From: Planctomycetota bacterium
Lineage (GTDB): Bacteria > Planctomycetota > SBBH01 > JACQRN01
DNA length: 21,056 nucleotides
Reading direction: 5' to 3'
Assembly (NCBI GenBank): GCA_016206515.1
Contig: JACQRN010000085.1
Coordinates: 1-21,056, forward strand
The position numbers were made by a program, and so were the translations under genes. Under the pieces are notes generated by a model. The model was not told where the DNA came from. It did no database searches and saw only the letters and a program-made list of their open reading frames with translations. Position 1 is the first letter of the stretch. Each line of letters opens with the position of its first letter. Below are positions 1 through 6,626 of the stretch, piece by piece.

Positions 1-562
1 CCGCGAGGGACGTCTCCAGAAGGGGGTCCCCGAACGTCTCGATCTCCTTGCGCAGGACGCCCCCGATCTCCCCCGACTCCAGACGGAGCCGGAGCATCCT
101 CCTCTCCAACCGGCTGCGCGGGGTCGGCGTCATCCCCCGGGAGGCCTCCCGGAGGGAGGCGACCGCGGCGGCCAATTCGGCGCGGTGCATCGGGGCGCTC
201 TCCCCGATCCGTTCGTACACATCCGCCGCAAGCAGAGCCACGTCGCGCGCCGACGAAGGCTCGGTCGATGCCCACCCGGCGCGATCGGCCCAGCGCAACC
301 GCTCACGGGCCCCGAACGGATCGTCGGCAAGGAGCCTGGAGCGGATCTCCCCCATCCAGACCTCGACCGGGACCGTCCCCTTGGGGGGGAACGATACGAT
401 CACCGACAGGGTGAGGCCGAGCGTGACGAATCCCAGGAGAAAGACCGGCACCTGCCAGCGGCCGGAGGCCCCCTCCGCATCGAGCGACGAGGTGGCGACC
501 AGATCGACGATCGGCACCTCGACGCTTCGATCTGGCGTGGGCGCCTTGGGGTCAGCGGGCAT
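1..562 (-). CDS. Partial membrane-anchored helical protein, C-terminus beyond window
   Basis: An open frame of 187 codons runs from an ATG at 562 to the left edge without a stop, so the C-terminus is missing. Residues 1-36 are polar, residues about 37-57 form one hydrophobic segment (starting WQVPVFLLGF), and the rest is alanine/arginine/leucine-rich helix resembling degenerate TPR pairs (for example ARDVALLAADVYERIGE near residue 105). I infer a cytoplasmic N-terminus, one membrane span and a periplasmic helical domain, but I do not recognise the family. The start was chosen because a GGAGG lies 14 bases upstream; the frame stays open further upstream, and an ATG at 688 without a ribosome site is the main alternative. 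A good promoter lies at 764-792. The gene is separated from the HDOD gene upstream by 341 bp and is probably its own transcription unit. Confidence 0.75.
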   Translation of the reverse strand, partial: MPADPKAPTPDRSVEVPIVDLVATSSLDAEGASGRWQVPVFLLGFVTLGLTLSVIVSFPPKGTVPVEVWMGEIRSRLLADDPFGARERLRWADRAGWASTEPSSARDVALLAADVYERIGESAPMHRAELAAAVASLREASRGMTPTPRSRLERRMLRLRLESGEIGGVLRKEIETFGDPLLETSLA

Positions 563-763
563 GGTCTGCGTCCCGTCCTCCAACTCGGTTGATGTCGCGC
601 ATCCGGTCTCCTGGAATCCCTCGCAGCCAACCGTACCGTCCGCCGCATGTTTTTCAAACGCGCCCTCCACTAAACTCGACAGAAGCATGAGGAAACTTTG
701 CACCGTACGGATGTTGGGATGTGGATAGGCTGGAGATTCACCAGGAACGAATCGCAAGTCGAA

Positions 764-792
764 TTATATAAATGAGTTACATCGCATTCCAA
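764..792 (-). promoter_or_regulatory. Predicted sigma-70-type promoter for the left-edge gene
   Basis: On the minus strand a TTGGAA (-35, 787-792) is followed by exactly 17 bp and a perfect TATAAT (-10, 764-769). This is the best promoter match I found in the window and it lies in an AT-rich patch between genes. Initiation near 757 would give a leader of roughly 195 nt before the ATG at 562. The identification is by eye only. Confidence 0.6.
768..782 (-). repeat. 15-bp dispersed repeat, copy 1
   Basis: The sequence ATAAATGAGTTACAT (plus strand) occurs here and again, identically and in the same orientation, at 20776-20790. Both copies are in AT-rich gaps upstream of minus-strand genes. Here it overlaps the spacer and the edge of the -10 box of the predicted promoter. 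It may be a shared regulator site. Confidence 0.6.
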
Positions 793-797
793 ATGCG
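783..797. repeat. 15-bp inverted repeat overlapping the -35 box (possible operator)
   Basis: CGCATT-CCA-AATGCG has perfect 6-bp arms around 3 bp and covers the predicted -35 hexamer at 787-792. The position fits a repressor operator. The binding protein is unknown, and a chance palindrome cannot be excluded. Confidence 0.4.
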
Positions 798-903
798 GTA
801 ACCAGTGGCATCGAGATCCACACCGGATCGCCCCTGGAGACCGCCCAAGCCGTACGAACGGGCCGCGGACTCAAGCCTCAAGGAAACGATGCGGAGCGAT
901 CGC

Positions 904-1758
904 TTACTTCCCGGCCGCCACCAGCAGGAATTCGTCCGCGCTCGCCAGCTCCTTGTTGACCCCCTCGATGACCGTCGGGAGGTCCTGCTTCTGGAGCCCG
1001 AGCCTGTTCCAGATCGCGCGGTCCAGGTGCGCCTCGTCGTGGGTCCCGCTGGCAGAGATCCCCTTCACCTTGCACAGGTAGTCGGCGAAGTGCGAGATCG
1101 CGACCCGGACGCCGTCCTCGGACTGCATGGAATGGTGACGGGAGACCCAGCGGACCACATCCTCCGAGAGGCGCCATTTCTCCAACAGCCACCCGCCCAG
1201 GTGGGCGTGGTCGGTGTCGACGATGTCCACCTCCGCGTCCAGGAAGGAACACCTCCTCTCCTCGGCCCGCTGCAGGACGGCGCGCAGCTCGTTGGGGGCA
1301 TACCGGTCGAGGACGAGCTTGCCGATGTCGTGCAGCAGCCCGCAGATGAACGCCGACTCGGGATCGATCCCCCCGACCTTCGCGGAGAGCGCCTGGTAGA
1401 TGACGGCGGACCCGATGGAGTGGCGCCAGAAGCCGACCCGGTCGAACTCCCCGACGCCCCCCTTCGAGCCGAAGGCGTCGAAGACGGACACCGTCAGCGC
1501 CACCGCGCGCACCGTGTCGAACCCCAGGATCACAACCGCCTGGCTGAGGCTCGATACGCGCTGCGTGACCCCGTAGTAGGCGGAGTTCACGAGCCGCAGG
1601 ATCCGGGCGGTGAGCGCGGGGTCGCGGGCCATGATCGCCTCCAGGTCCTTCGCGCTGCTGCGCGGGTCCTCCACGATGGAGAGGATTCTCGTCATGACCT
1701 GGGGCAGGGTCGGGAGGTCCCCCACGCGCTCCAGGATCTTGCGCAGCTGGAGCGTCAC
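904..1758 (-). CDS. HDOD-domain signalling protein
   Basis: This 284-residue protein has the N-terminal features of HDOD proteins: LPTLPQVMTRIL (16-27), DPALTARILRLVNSAYYG (46-63) and SLSQAVVILG (70-79). An HD dyad follows in LLHDIGKLVL (H143, D144), with further histidines near 184-186 and 208-209. HDOD proteins are related to HD-GYP phosphodiesterases but often lack the full metal-binding set; they are linked to c-di-GMP, chemotaxis, pilus and stress signalling. No receiver or GGDEF domain is attached, so this is the stand-alone form. The start is a GTG overlapping the stop of the DUF1844 gene by 4 bp (GTGA), indicating translational coupling; this appears to be the last gene of the HAD-kdsB-pyrG operon. 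The ligand and any enzyme activity cannot be told from sequence. Confidence 0.88.
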   Translation of the reverse strand: MTLQLRKILERVGDLPTLPQVMTRILSIVEDPRSSAKDLEAIMARDPALTARILRLVNSAYYGVTQRVSSLSQAVVILGFDTVRAVALTVSVFDAFGSKGGVGEFDRVGFWRHSIGSAVIYQALSAKVGGIDPESAFICGLLHDIGKLVLDRYAPNELRAVLQRAEERRCSFLDAEVDIVDTDHAHLGGWLLEKWRLSEDVVRWVSRHHSMQSEDGVRVAISHFADYLCKVKGISASGTHDEAHLDRAIWNRLGLQKQDLPTVIEGVNKELASADEFLLVAAGK

Positions 1759-2165
1759 GGCGTCCCCCCCGGGCCCGCCGCGGCGGCGAAGCGCATCTGG
1801 AGATCCACCAAACCAGCGGTGAACTCGCGGTCCTCCTCGGGCGACAGGTTCCCGCGGGTCTTCTCCTGCAGCATCCGCAACATCTCGATAAGGTACTGCG
1901 CATGGGCGAGGTCCGCGCGGCGCATCCCCGTCATCGGATCCGGCGCCTCACCGAGGTGGATCCTCGCCTCCGTGACGAGCCCCCCGAGGAAAGCCAGGAA
2001 TCGGCGATCCGGCGCACGCGGCCCCTTGCCGCCGGGGACCGCCGCGGCGAGCGCCTTCACCTCCAGGCGGGACTTCTCCTCGTGCGCCCTGCGCTTCCAA
2101 TCCTCGTCGACACGCTTGCGCGGGGCGGTACCGCCCAGGCCCTCCCCGGTCACCCCCTCGCTCAC
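1755..2165 (-). CDS. DUF1844 family protein
   Basis: This 136-residue soluble protein starts at a GTG that overlaps the pyrG stop by 4 bp (GTGA). The first 50 residues are polar and charged. Residues about 55-125 match DUF1844 as I know it: FLAFLGGLVTEARIHLGE, then PDPMTGMRRADLAHAQYLIE, then MLQEKTRGNLSPEE, ending in a short amphipathic helix. The family is small, widespread in Planctomycetes, Acidobacteria and deltaproteobacteria, and has no established function. The alanine/glycine/proline tail is probably disordered. It sits between pyrG and the HDOD gene with 4-bp overlaps on both sides, so it is likely made together with them. A second GTG two codons upstream is an alternative start. Confidence 0.8.
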   Translation of the reverse strand: MSEGVTGEGLGGTAPRKRVDEDWKRRAHEEKSRLEVKALAAAVPGGKGPRAPDRRFLAFLGGLVTEARIHLGEAPDPMTGMRRADLAHAQYLIEMLRMLQEKTRGNLSPEEDREFTAGLVDLQMRFAAAAGPGGTP

Positions 2166-3805
2166 GGACACCCCCCGAGCGCCACGGCCCCCTTCGCGGA
2201 AGACCGCTCGCCGCGCTCCAGGGCGGCGGCGACGAACGCCGCGAAGAGCGGGTGCGCTTGCACGGGGCGGGAACGGAACTCGGGGTGGAACTGCACCGCG
2301 AGGAACCAGGGATGCCCCTCGAGCTCGATGATCTCGACGAGTTGGCCGTCGGGGGACATCCCGGTGATCCGCATCCCGTTGCGGCGGAAGAGATCCGCAT
2401 AGCGGAGGTTGAACTCGTACCGGTGCCGGTGGCGCTCCCGTACCTCGGGGGCACGGTAGGCCCCGTGCGCGAGGCTTCCGGCCACCAAACGGCACGGGTA
2501 CCCCCCCAGTCGCATCGTCCCCCCCTTGGCTGCCCTCCCCCGTTGGTCGGGCAGAAGGTCGATCACGGGAGAGGGCGTCTGGGGGTCGAACTCCGAGCTG
2601 TTCGCGCGCTCCAGTGCGCAGCGGTTGCGCGCGAACTCGATCGAGGCGACCTGCAGCCCCAGGCAGATCCCGAAGAACGGGAGGCCGCGCTCGCGCGCGT
2701 ACTGCACGACCTCCACCTTCCCCTCGATCCCGCGCGCGCCGAACCCGCCCGGGACGAGGACCCCTTCCACCCCCTGCAAACACGCCTCGGCACCATGGGT
2801 CTCGATCTGCCTCGCCTCGATCTTGCGGATGCGGACCTTGGCGCGGTGCGCGATCCCGCCGTGCGCGAGCGCCTCGTCCAGCGACTTGTAGGCGTCGGCG
2901 TGGTCGATGTACTTCCCCACCACCGCGATCTCCACCTTCCGCTCGGGGTGCTTGACGACCTCCACCATCTCGGTCCAGGCACCCATCTGGAGGGGAGGCA
3001 CCTCGCGCTGGAAGCGCTTCAGGATCGCGACGTCCAGCCCCTGCCGCGCCAGCGCCTCGGGAACCTCGTAGATGCTCGTCTCGACGTCGCGCTCCTCGAA
3101 GACGCACTCGCGCGGCACGTTGCAGAACAGCGCCAGCTTGCGGCAGACCGCCTCGTCGAGGGGGACTTCCGTGCGTCCGATCAGCATGTCGGGGAGGATC
3201 CCGATCTCGCGCAGCCGCCCGACGCTATGCTGGGTCGGCTTCGTCTTGATCTCGCGGGACGTGCGCAGGTACGGCACGAGCGTCAGGTGCACAAACAGCG
3301 CGCTGTTGCGTCCGACCTCCTGCGCGAACTGGCGACACGCCTCGAGGAACGGCAGGGACTCGATGTCGCCGACGGTCCCCCCGACCTCCGTGATCACGAT
3401 GTCGACGTCGTCGGAGGCGAGCGCGCGGATCGCCCCCTTGATCTCATCGGTGACGTGCGGGATCACCTGCACGGTCTGCCCCAGGTAGTCCCCGCGCCGC
3501 TCCTTCTCCAGGATCGACGCGTAGATGCGACCGGCGGTGAAGTTGCTGTTGCGGGACGCGCGGATCGAGGTGAACCGCTCGTAGTGCCCCAGGTCGAGGT
3601 CGGTCTCCGCCCCGTCGTCGGTCACGAACACCTCGCCGTGCTGGTAGGGGGACATCGTGCCCGGGTCGATGTTCAGGTACGGGTCGAGCTTCTGCATCGC
3701 GATCCGCAGGCCCCTCGACTCCAGCAGGAGGCCGATCGAGGCGGCGGTGAGCCCCTTGCCCAGCGAGGAGACCACCCCGCCGGTGACGAAGATGTGCCGG
3801 CTCAT
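2162..3805 (-). CDS. pyrG: CTP synthase (glutamine-hydrolysing)
   Basis: This enzyme converts UTP, ATP and glutamine to CTP, the last step of de novo pyrimidine nucleotide synthesis, in the cytoplasm. At 547 residues it has the normal family length. The N-terminal synthetase domain (1 to about 270) shows FVTGGVVSSLGKG (6-18), KLDPYLNIDPGTM (39-51), VFVTDDGAETDLDLGHYERF (59-78) and EVGGTVGDIES (140-150). The C-terminal class I glutamine amidotransferase domain shows PGGFGARG (352-359), FFGICLGLQ with nucleophile Cys381, and FHPEF with His507 and Glu509. The ATG overlaps the kdsB stop by 4 bp (ATGA). Its product CTP is the substrate of KdsB encoded just upstream. All catalytic motifs are intact. 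Confidence 0.98.
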   Translation of the reverse strand: MSRHIFVTGGVVSSLGKGLTAASIGLLLESRGLRIAMQKLDPYLNIDPGTMSPYQHGEVFVTDDGAETDLDLGHYERFTSIRASRNSNFTAGRIYASILEKERRGDYLGQTVQVIPHVTDEIKGAIRALASDDVDIVITEVGGTVGDIESLPFLEACRQFAQEVGRNSALFVHLTLVPYLRTSREIKTKPTQHSVGRLREIGILPDMLIGRTEVPLDEAVCRKLALFCNVPRECVFEERDVETSIYEVPEALARQGLDVAILKRFQREVPPLQMGAWTEMVEVVKHPERKVEIAVVGKYIDHADAYKSLDEALAHGGIAHRAKVRIRKIEARQIETHGAEACLQGVEGVLVPGGFGARGIEGKVEVVQYARERGLPFFGICLGLQVASIEFARNRCALERANSSEFDPQTPSPVIDLLPDQRGRAAKGGTMRLGGYPCRLVAGSLAHGAYRAPEVRERHRHRYEFNLRYADLFRRNGMRITGMSPDGQLVEIIELEGHPWFLAVQFHPEFRSRPVQAHPLFAAFVAAALERGERSSAKGAVALGGCP

Positions 3806-4542
3806 CGTGCCCTCCCGCCGGCGCCGGAGGCGCGCGCGACGAACGCCTCGTATTCCTCCGGGGTGTCGATCGACCGGCCCCCATAGGGGACCGTGGCCAC
3901 GGTGATGGCGTGACCGTGCTCCAACGCCCGCAGCTGTTCGAGCGACTCGGCGGCCTCCATCGGGGTGCGAGGCAGCGACGCGAACCGGGAGAGGAACCCC
4001 GCCTCGTAGGCGTACACCCCGATATGTCGCAGGAGACGCGCCCCCCCAGCCGCCCCATAGGGGATCACGGAACGGGAAAAGTACAGGGCCCGGCCGGCGA
4101 GGTCCACCACCACCTTCACCTCGGAGGGGGAGGCCGGGTCCAGATGCGCCGGCCATGGGGAGGCGGCGGTCGCCATCGGCGCGGACCCCAACCGGAGCGC
4201 CTCCACCACCGCGCGCAGCACCACGCCCTCCATCTCCGGTTCGTCCCCCTGCACGTTCACGCATGCGTCCGCGCCCAGCAGGGCGACCGCTTCCGCCACA
4301 CGGTCGGTGCCGGTCGCGTGGTCGGAGCGGGTCCGGACGACCTCGGCACCGAACCGAAGCGCGGCGCGCTCGATCGGTTCGTCACAGGTGGCGATCACGA
4401 CCCGGTCGAACAGGCCATCGGTGGCCAGGACGCGCTCGTAGACGTGCTGGAGGAGCGGCTTCCCCGTGCGCGCCAGGAGGGGCTTCCCCGGCAGGCGCGT
4501 CGCGGCCATCCGGGAGGGGATCACGGCGACGAGGCACGGCAT
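3802..4542 (-). CDS. kdsB: 3-deoxy-manno-octulosonate cytidylyltransferase (CMP-Kdo synthetase)
   Basis: KdsB couples Kdo to CMP from CTP, giving the activated sugar that is added to lipid A in LPS assembly. The 246-residue length is typical. Diagnostic motifs are IPSRMAATRLPGKPL (8-22), the VNVQGDEP signature near 94-101, YFSRSVIPY around 153-161, and ESLEQLRALEHG around 198-209. The canonical asparagine in the last motif (LEQLRALENG) is histidine here. The presence of KdsB implies an LPS-bearing outer membrane, consistent with the secretin in this window. The ATG at 4542 lies 8 bp after the HAD stop, and the stop overlaps the pyrG ATG, so the three genes form one operon. Confidence 0.95.
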   Translation of the reverse strand: MPCLVAVIPSRMAATRLPGKPLLARTGKPLLQHVYERVLATDGLFDRVVIATCDEPIERAALRFGAEVVRTRSDHATGTDRVAEAVALLGADACVNVQGDEPEMEGVVLRAVVEALRLGSAPMATAASPWPAHLDPASPSEVKVVVDLAGRALYFSRSVIPYGAAGGARLLRHIGVYAYEAGFLSRFASLPRTPMEAAESLEQLRALEHGHAITVATVPYGGRSIDTPEEYEAFVARASGAGGRAR

Positions 4543-4550
4543 GGCGGACC

Positions 4551-5279
4551 CTACCCGGTCGCCTCGTGCCGCCGCAGGAGATCCGGGATCGGCCGCAGGT
4601 CGGCCAGGACGTGAGAGGGGGCCGTCCTTCCCTCTGGACGCTGGACCCCCTCCGGCGCCGTCCTGCGCACGAGGAAGGTGAGGAGGCCCGCCCGGTTCGC
4701 CGGGTCGATGTCCGACTGCGGGTGGTCGCCGACGTAGGCGGCCCCGCCAGGCACGACCCCCATCCGCTCGCACGCGCGAAGGAAGAGCTTCGGGTTGGGC
4801 TTCGAGATCCCGACCTCGTCCGAGATCGTGATGCTCCCCGGAGGCAGATAGGCGGGGAGCCCAAGCCGGACCAGTTTCTCGGACTGCTTGACCGTCAGGC
4901 CCGCGGTGACGATCCCGATCCGCCGGCCGTCGGCGCGCAGCGCCTCCATCACCTCGTGCACCTCCGGGAACGGCTTCAGCTCGCGCGCCTTCGTCTCGTG
5001 GTAGGCGACGACCGCCGCGGCCGTCAGGAGGTTCGCGTCGCACGCCCTGCGCGCGGGCTCGGGCAGGCGGCTCAACAAGCGCTCGTAGTGGTGCTCGTCG
5101 TTGCTGCTGAACTCGGAGATCACCTCGAGCAGCTCCGCATAGGCGGCCTCGGGGGAAACCGCCAACCCGAGGCGGATCATCGCCTCGATGCTGTTGCGCC
5201 GCGCCCGCGCCGCGAAGGCGCTCGTGGAGTACAGGGTGTCGTCGATGTCGAAGAAGACCGCGCGGATCGGACGGGGCAC
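4551..5279 (-). CDS. HAD-superfamily hydrolase, TIGR02253-like
   Basis: This 242-residue cytoplasmic protein has all four HAD motifs: I, FFDIDDTLY (nucleophile D11, D13); II, IVTAGL (near 122-127); III, the lysine in ISKPNPKLF; IV, YVGDHPQSDIDPA. The helical cap following motif I (ARRNSIEAMIRLGL, AYAELLEVISEF) and the segment TVKQSEKLVRLGLP closely resemble the TIGR02253 group, best known from archaea and scattered bacteria. The substrate is unknown, probably a small phosphate ester. The start is a GTG: an in-frame TAG lies only two codons upstream, and motif I is too close to allow a later start. No Shine-Dalgarno is visible; instead a perfect hairpin ends 2 nt before the GTG. It is the first gene of the kdsB-pyrG operon. 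Confidence 0.9.
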   Translation of the reverse strand: MPRPIRAVFFDIDDTLYSTSAFAARARRNSIEAMIRLGLAVSPEAAYAELLEVISEFSSNDEHHYERLLSRLPEPARRACDANLLTAAAVVAYHETKARELKPFPEVHEVMEALRADGRRIGIVTAGLTVKQSEKLVRLGLPAYLPPGSITISDEVGISKPNPKLFLRACERMGVVPGGAAYVGDHPQSDIDPANRAGLLTFLVRRTAPEGVQRPEGRTAPSHVLADLRPIPDLLRRHEATG

Positions 5280-5281
5280 GA

Positions 5282-5298
5282 GGCGCTAGTGTAGCGCC
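5282..5298 (-). promoter_or_regulatory. Perfect inverted repeat directly before the HAD start codon
   Basis: On the minus strand GGCGCTA-CAC-TAGCGCC forms a 7-bp stem with a 3-nt loop, ending 2 nt before the GTG start at 5279. It occupies the place where a ribosome-binding site would be expected. It could be a translational control hairpin or an operator; sequence alone does not decide. Confidence 0.45.
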
Positions 5299-5307
5299 CA
5301 ACACAGA

Positions 5308-5342
5308 TCCCTCGGGGCGCGGAAACCGTGCGCCCCTCGGGA
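5308..5342 (-). terminator. Possible intrinsic terminator after the pseudopilin gene
   Basis: In minus-strand RNA a 4-bp UCCC/GGGA stem, a tandem G-A/A-G mismatch (likely sheared pairs) and a 7-bp GGGGCGC/GCGCCCC stem enclose a 9-nt loop. It starts 22 nt after the pseudopilin stop. The following TCTGTGTT is only moderately U-rich, so termination may be partial. It is a plausible boundary between the ExbBD unit and the HAD-kdsB-pyrG operon. Confidence 0.45.
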
Positions 5343-5364
5343 TGACATGCGCATCACGTGCGCG

Positions 5365-6003
5365 TCAAGGCTCCCAGAGAAACGGCCCCGGCCCGTCCCA
5401 CCCGGCGGCATCCATGCGCGGCGCGTACCCCTCGACATGACCGTCGCAGAACAGGAGGTTCGTCCGTCCCCCGTGCCGGTTGCTCGCGCTGTCCCAATCC
5501 CCCTTCGAAAGGGACCGCACGCCGGGGTTGTCGGTGCGCCCGTCGAACAGGAGGATCGTCTGCGGTGGCCTGCGAAGCCGCCCGTACGGGAAGAACGCAC
5601 CCCCCTGCAGCAGCCGGCCGTTCATCTTGATGCTGAAGCCGCGCGCGCCCACCGGGTGCGTCGGGCACTGGGACATCCGCGGATCCCCCGCGTACGGCGG
5701 GAGGACCTGGTACCAGCCGCACCCGTGGGGGGGCCGGGTGTCCCCCCCGTCCTCGTGGGGGAGGAAGTCGCCCCAGTCGTCGCGGTACATCTGGAGGGCG
5801 AGCCCGAGCTGCCGCAACCGGGTCACGCACGAGACCTGCACCGCCTTGCGCCGCAGCCCCACCGCGCAGGGGAGCAGGATCCCCATCAGGATGGAGACGA
5901 TCGCGACGCCCAGGAGGATCTCCGTGAGGGTCCAGCCGCCGCGGCGGAACCCGGGCGTCTCGTCCGGCGTCCGGGGTCCGGCGTCCGGCGGACTCGTCGG
6001 ACG
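5365..6003 (-). CDS. Type II/IV pseudopilin-like protein (H-x9-DG type), no canonical start
   Basis: The frame encodes a prepilin signal: FRRGG, the cleavage point, then WTLTEILLGVAIVSILMGIL, with tryptophan at +1 and the essential Glu5 (codon 5920-5922). The mature protein is 189 residues. It continues with RRKAVQVSCVTRLRQLGLAL, typical of DUF1559-like pseudopilins, and ends with HGGRTNLLFCDGHVE, an exact H-x9-DG signature characteristic of planctomycete-type pseudopilins. The protein is short for the family. The oddity is the start: from the exbD stop at 6004-6006, in the same frame, to the membrane segment there is no ATG, GTG or TTG in frame, and none in any minus-strand frame of the 5941-6003 leader. 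The first in-frame ATG (5886) lies inside the membrane helix. Coordinates given are stop to stop. It may use a rare start such as ACG at 5968-5970, or be broken. Confidence 0.7.
   Translation of the reverse strand, partial: RPTSPPDAGPRTPDETPGFRRGGWTLTEILLGVAIVSILMGILLPCAVGLRRKAVQVSCVTRLRQLGLALQMYRDDWGDFLPHEDGGDTRPPHGCGWYQVLPPYAGDPRMSQCPTHPVGARGFSIKMNGRLLQGGAFFPYGRLRRPPQTILLFDGRTDNPGVRSLSKGDWDSASNRHGGRTNLLFCDGHVEGYAPRMDAAGWDGPGPFLWEP
5962..5988 (-). repeat. 13-bp direct repeat, period 14, in the pseudopilin leader
   Basis: GTCCGGCGTCCGG (plus strand) occurs at 5962-5974 and again at 5976-5988, one base apart. A 14-bp unit is not a multiple of three, so gain or loss of one copy would shift the frame upstream of the prepilin signal. 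This may explain the missing start codon, either biologically or as an assembly or sequencing artefact. Confidence 0.7.
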
Positions 6004-6624
6004 CTACCCGCCGGAACGGGAGGCGGCGCGGGTCCCGAAGATCTCCATCGGACTGACCCCGAGCCGCTCCGGCTCGGCGACCCCGGGGGGAGGTGCCGTA
6101 AAGTTGACCTCGACCTCGCCGCCGCGCCCCGGCGTGCGTCGCGCCGCCAGGCGCGCGGCGTCCTGCGCCTTGACGATGTAGATCGCCGGGATGTCCGGCT
6201 CCGCGTCGATGACGACCTTGATCGTCGTATCCGCCAGGTGCGGCTGGACCTTCGCCGCCACCTGGTCGAACACCTCCGTGATCCTCTGGCGCCAGGCGAT
6301 CATCTGGCCCTGCCGCTCCGGGCTGTCCTGCGTATCCCAGAGACTCGCGGGGGTATCGATGGTCGCCAGCAGCTCCTCGTGCACCGCCACGCGGACCGGC
6401 TGCCCGGTCTCCCCCTTGAGGTAGATCCGCACATCCTTCGGCGGTTCCGGCGGCGGCGGGGACGTGCTGATAAACCCCATATCCGTGGGGAGGTGCGAAT
6501 CGATCTTCCCCTCGTTCTGCTTGAACGGGAGCAGGATGAAGAAAATGATCAGTTGGAACACGACGTCGATCATCGGGGTCATATTCCCCTCGATGTCATC
6601 GGTCTTGAATTTCATCCTCGCCAT
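6004..6624 (-). CDS. exbD: ExbD/TolR-family proton-channel subunit, copy 2
   Basis: This 206-residue protein has a short cytoplasmic N-terminus, one membrane helix with the family signature NMTPMIDVVFQLIIFFILL (Asp20 is the proton-carrying residue) and a periplasmic domain. The end of the domain, IKVVIDAEPDIPAIYIVKAQ (near 135-154), matches the ExbD/TolR fold. It is longer than usual: a proline-rich stretch (PPPPEPPKD) follows the helix, and a tail of about 40 residues follows the core. With ExbB it would use proton flow to drive an envelope partner. The ATG lies 2 nt after the stop of the other exbD. Its TAG stop is in frame with the pseudopilin sequence that follows. Confidence 0.9.
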   Translation of the reverse strand: MARMKFKTDDIEGNMTPMIDVVFQLIIFFILLPFKQNEGKIDSHLPTDMGFISTSPPPPEPPKDVRIYLKGETGQPVRVAVHEELLATIDTPASLWDTQDSPERQGQMIAWRQRITEVFDQVAAKVQPHLADTTIKVVIDAEPDIPAIYIVKAQDAARLAARRTPGRGGEVEVNFTAPPPGVAEPERLGVSPMEIFGTRAASRSGG

Positions 6625-6626
6625 GG

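Larger units (their letters stand above)
563..903. other. 341-bp intergenic region with promoter and possible operator
   Basis: This gap separates the stop of the HDOD gene (904) from the start of the left-edge gene (562). It contains an AT-rich patch at about 740-800, unlike the surrounding GC-rich DNA, which carries a promoter-like sequence, a 15-bp inverted repeat and the 15-bp sequence repeated at 20776-20790. I see no convincing protein-coding frame and no RNA gene in it. No strong intrinsic terminator for the HDOD operon is visible. Confidence 0.6.

Noticed and set aside
815..829. GATCC-N5-GGATC hairpin as terminator of the HDOD operon
   Set aside because: The stem is only 5 bp and no T run follows on the minus strand.
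4551..5279. HAD gene beside kdsB as KdsC, the Kdo-8-phosphate phosphatase
   Set aside because: KdsC proteins are short and capless. This one has a helical cap and resembles the TIGR02253 group, so adjacency alone is not enough.
5365..6624. Stop-codon read-through producing an ExbD-pseudopilin fusion
   Set aside because: The end of ExbD is periplasmic while a prepilin leader must be cytoplasmic for processing, so a fusion would be in the wrong topology.
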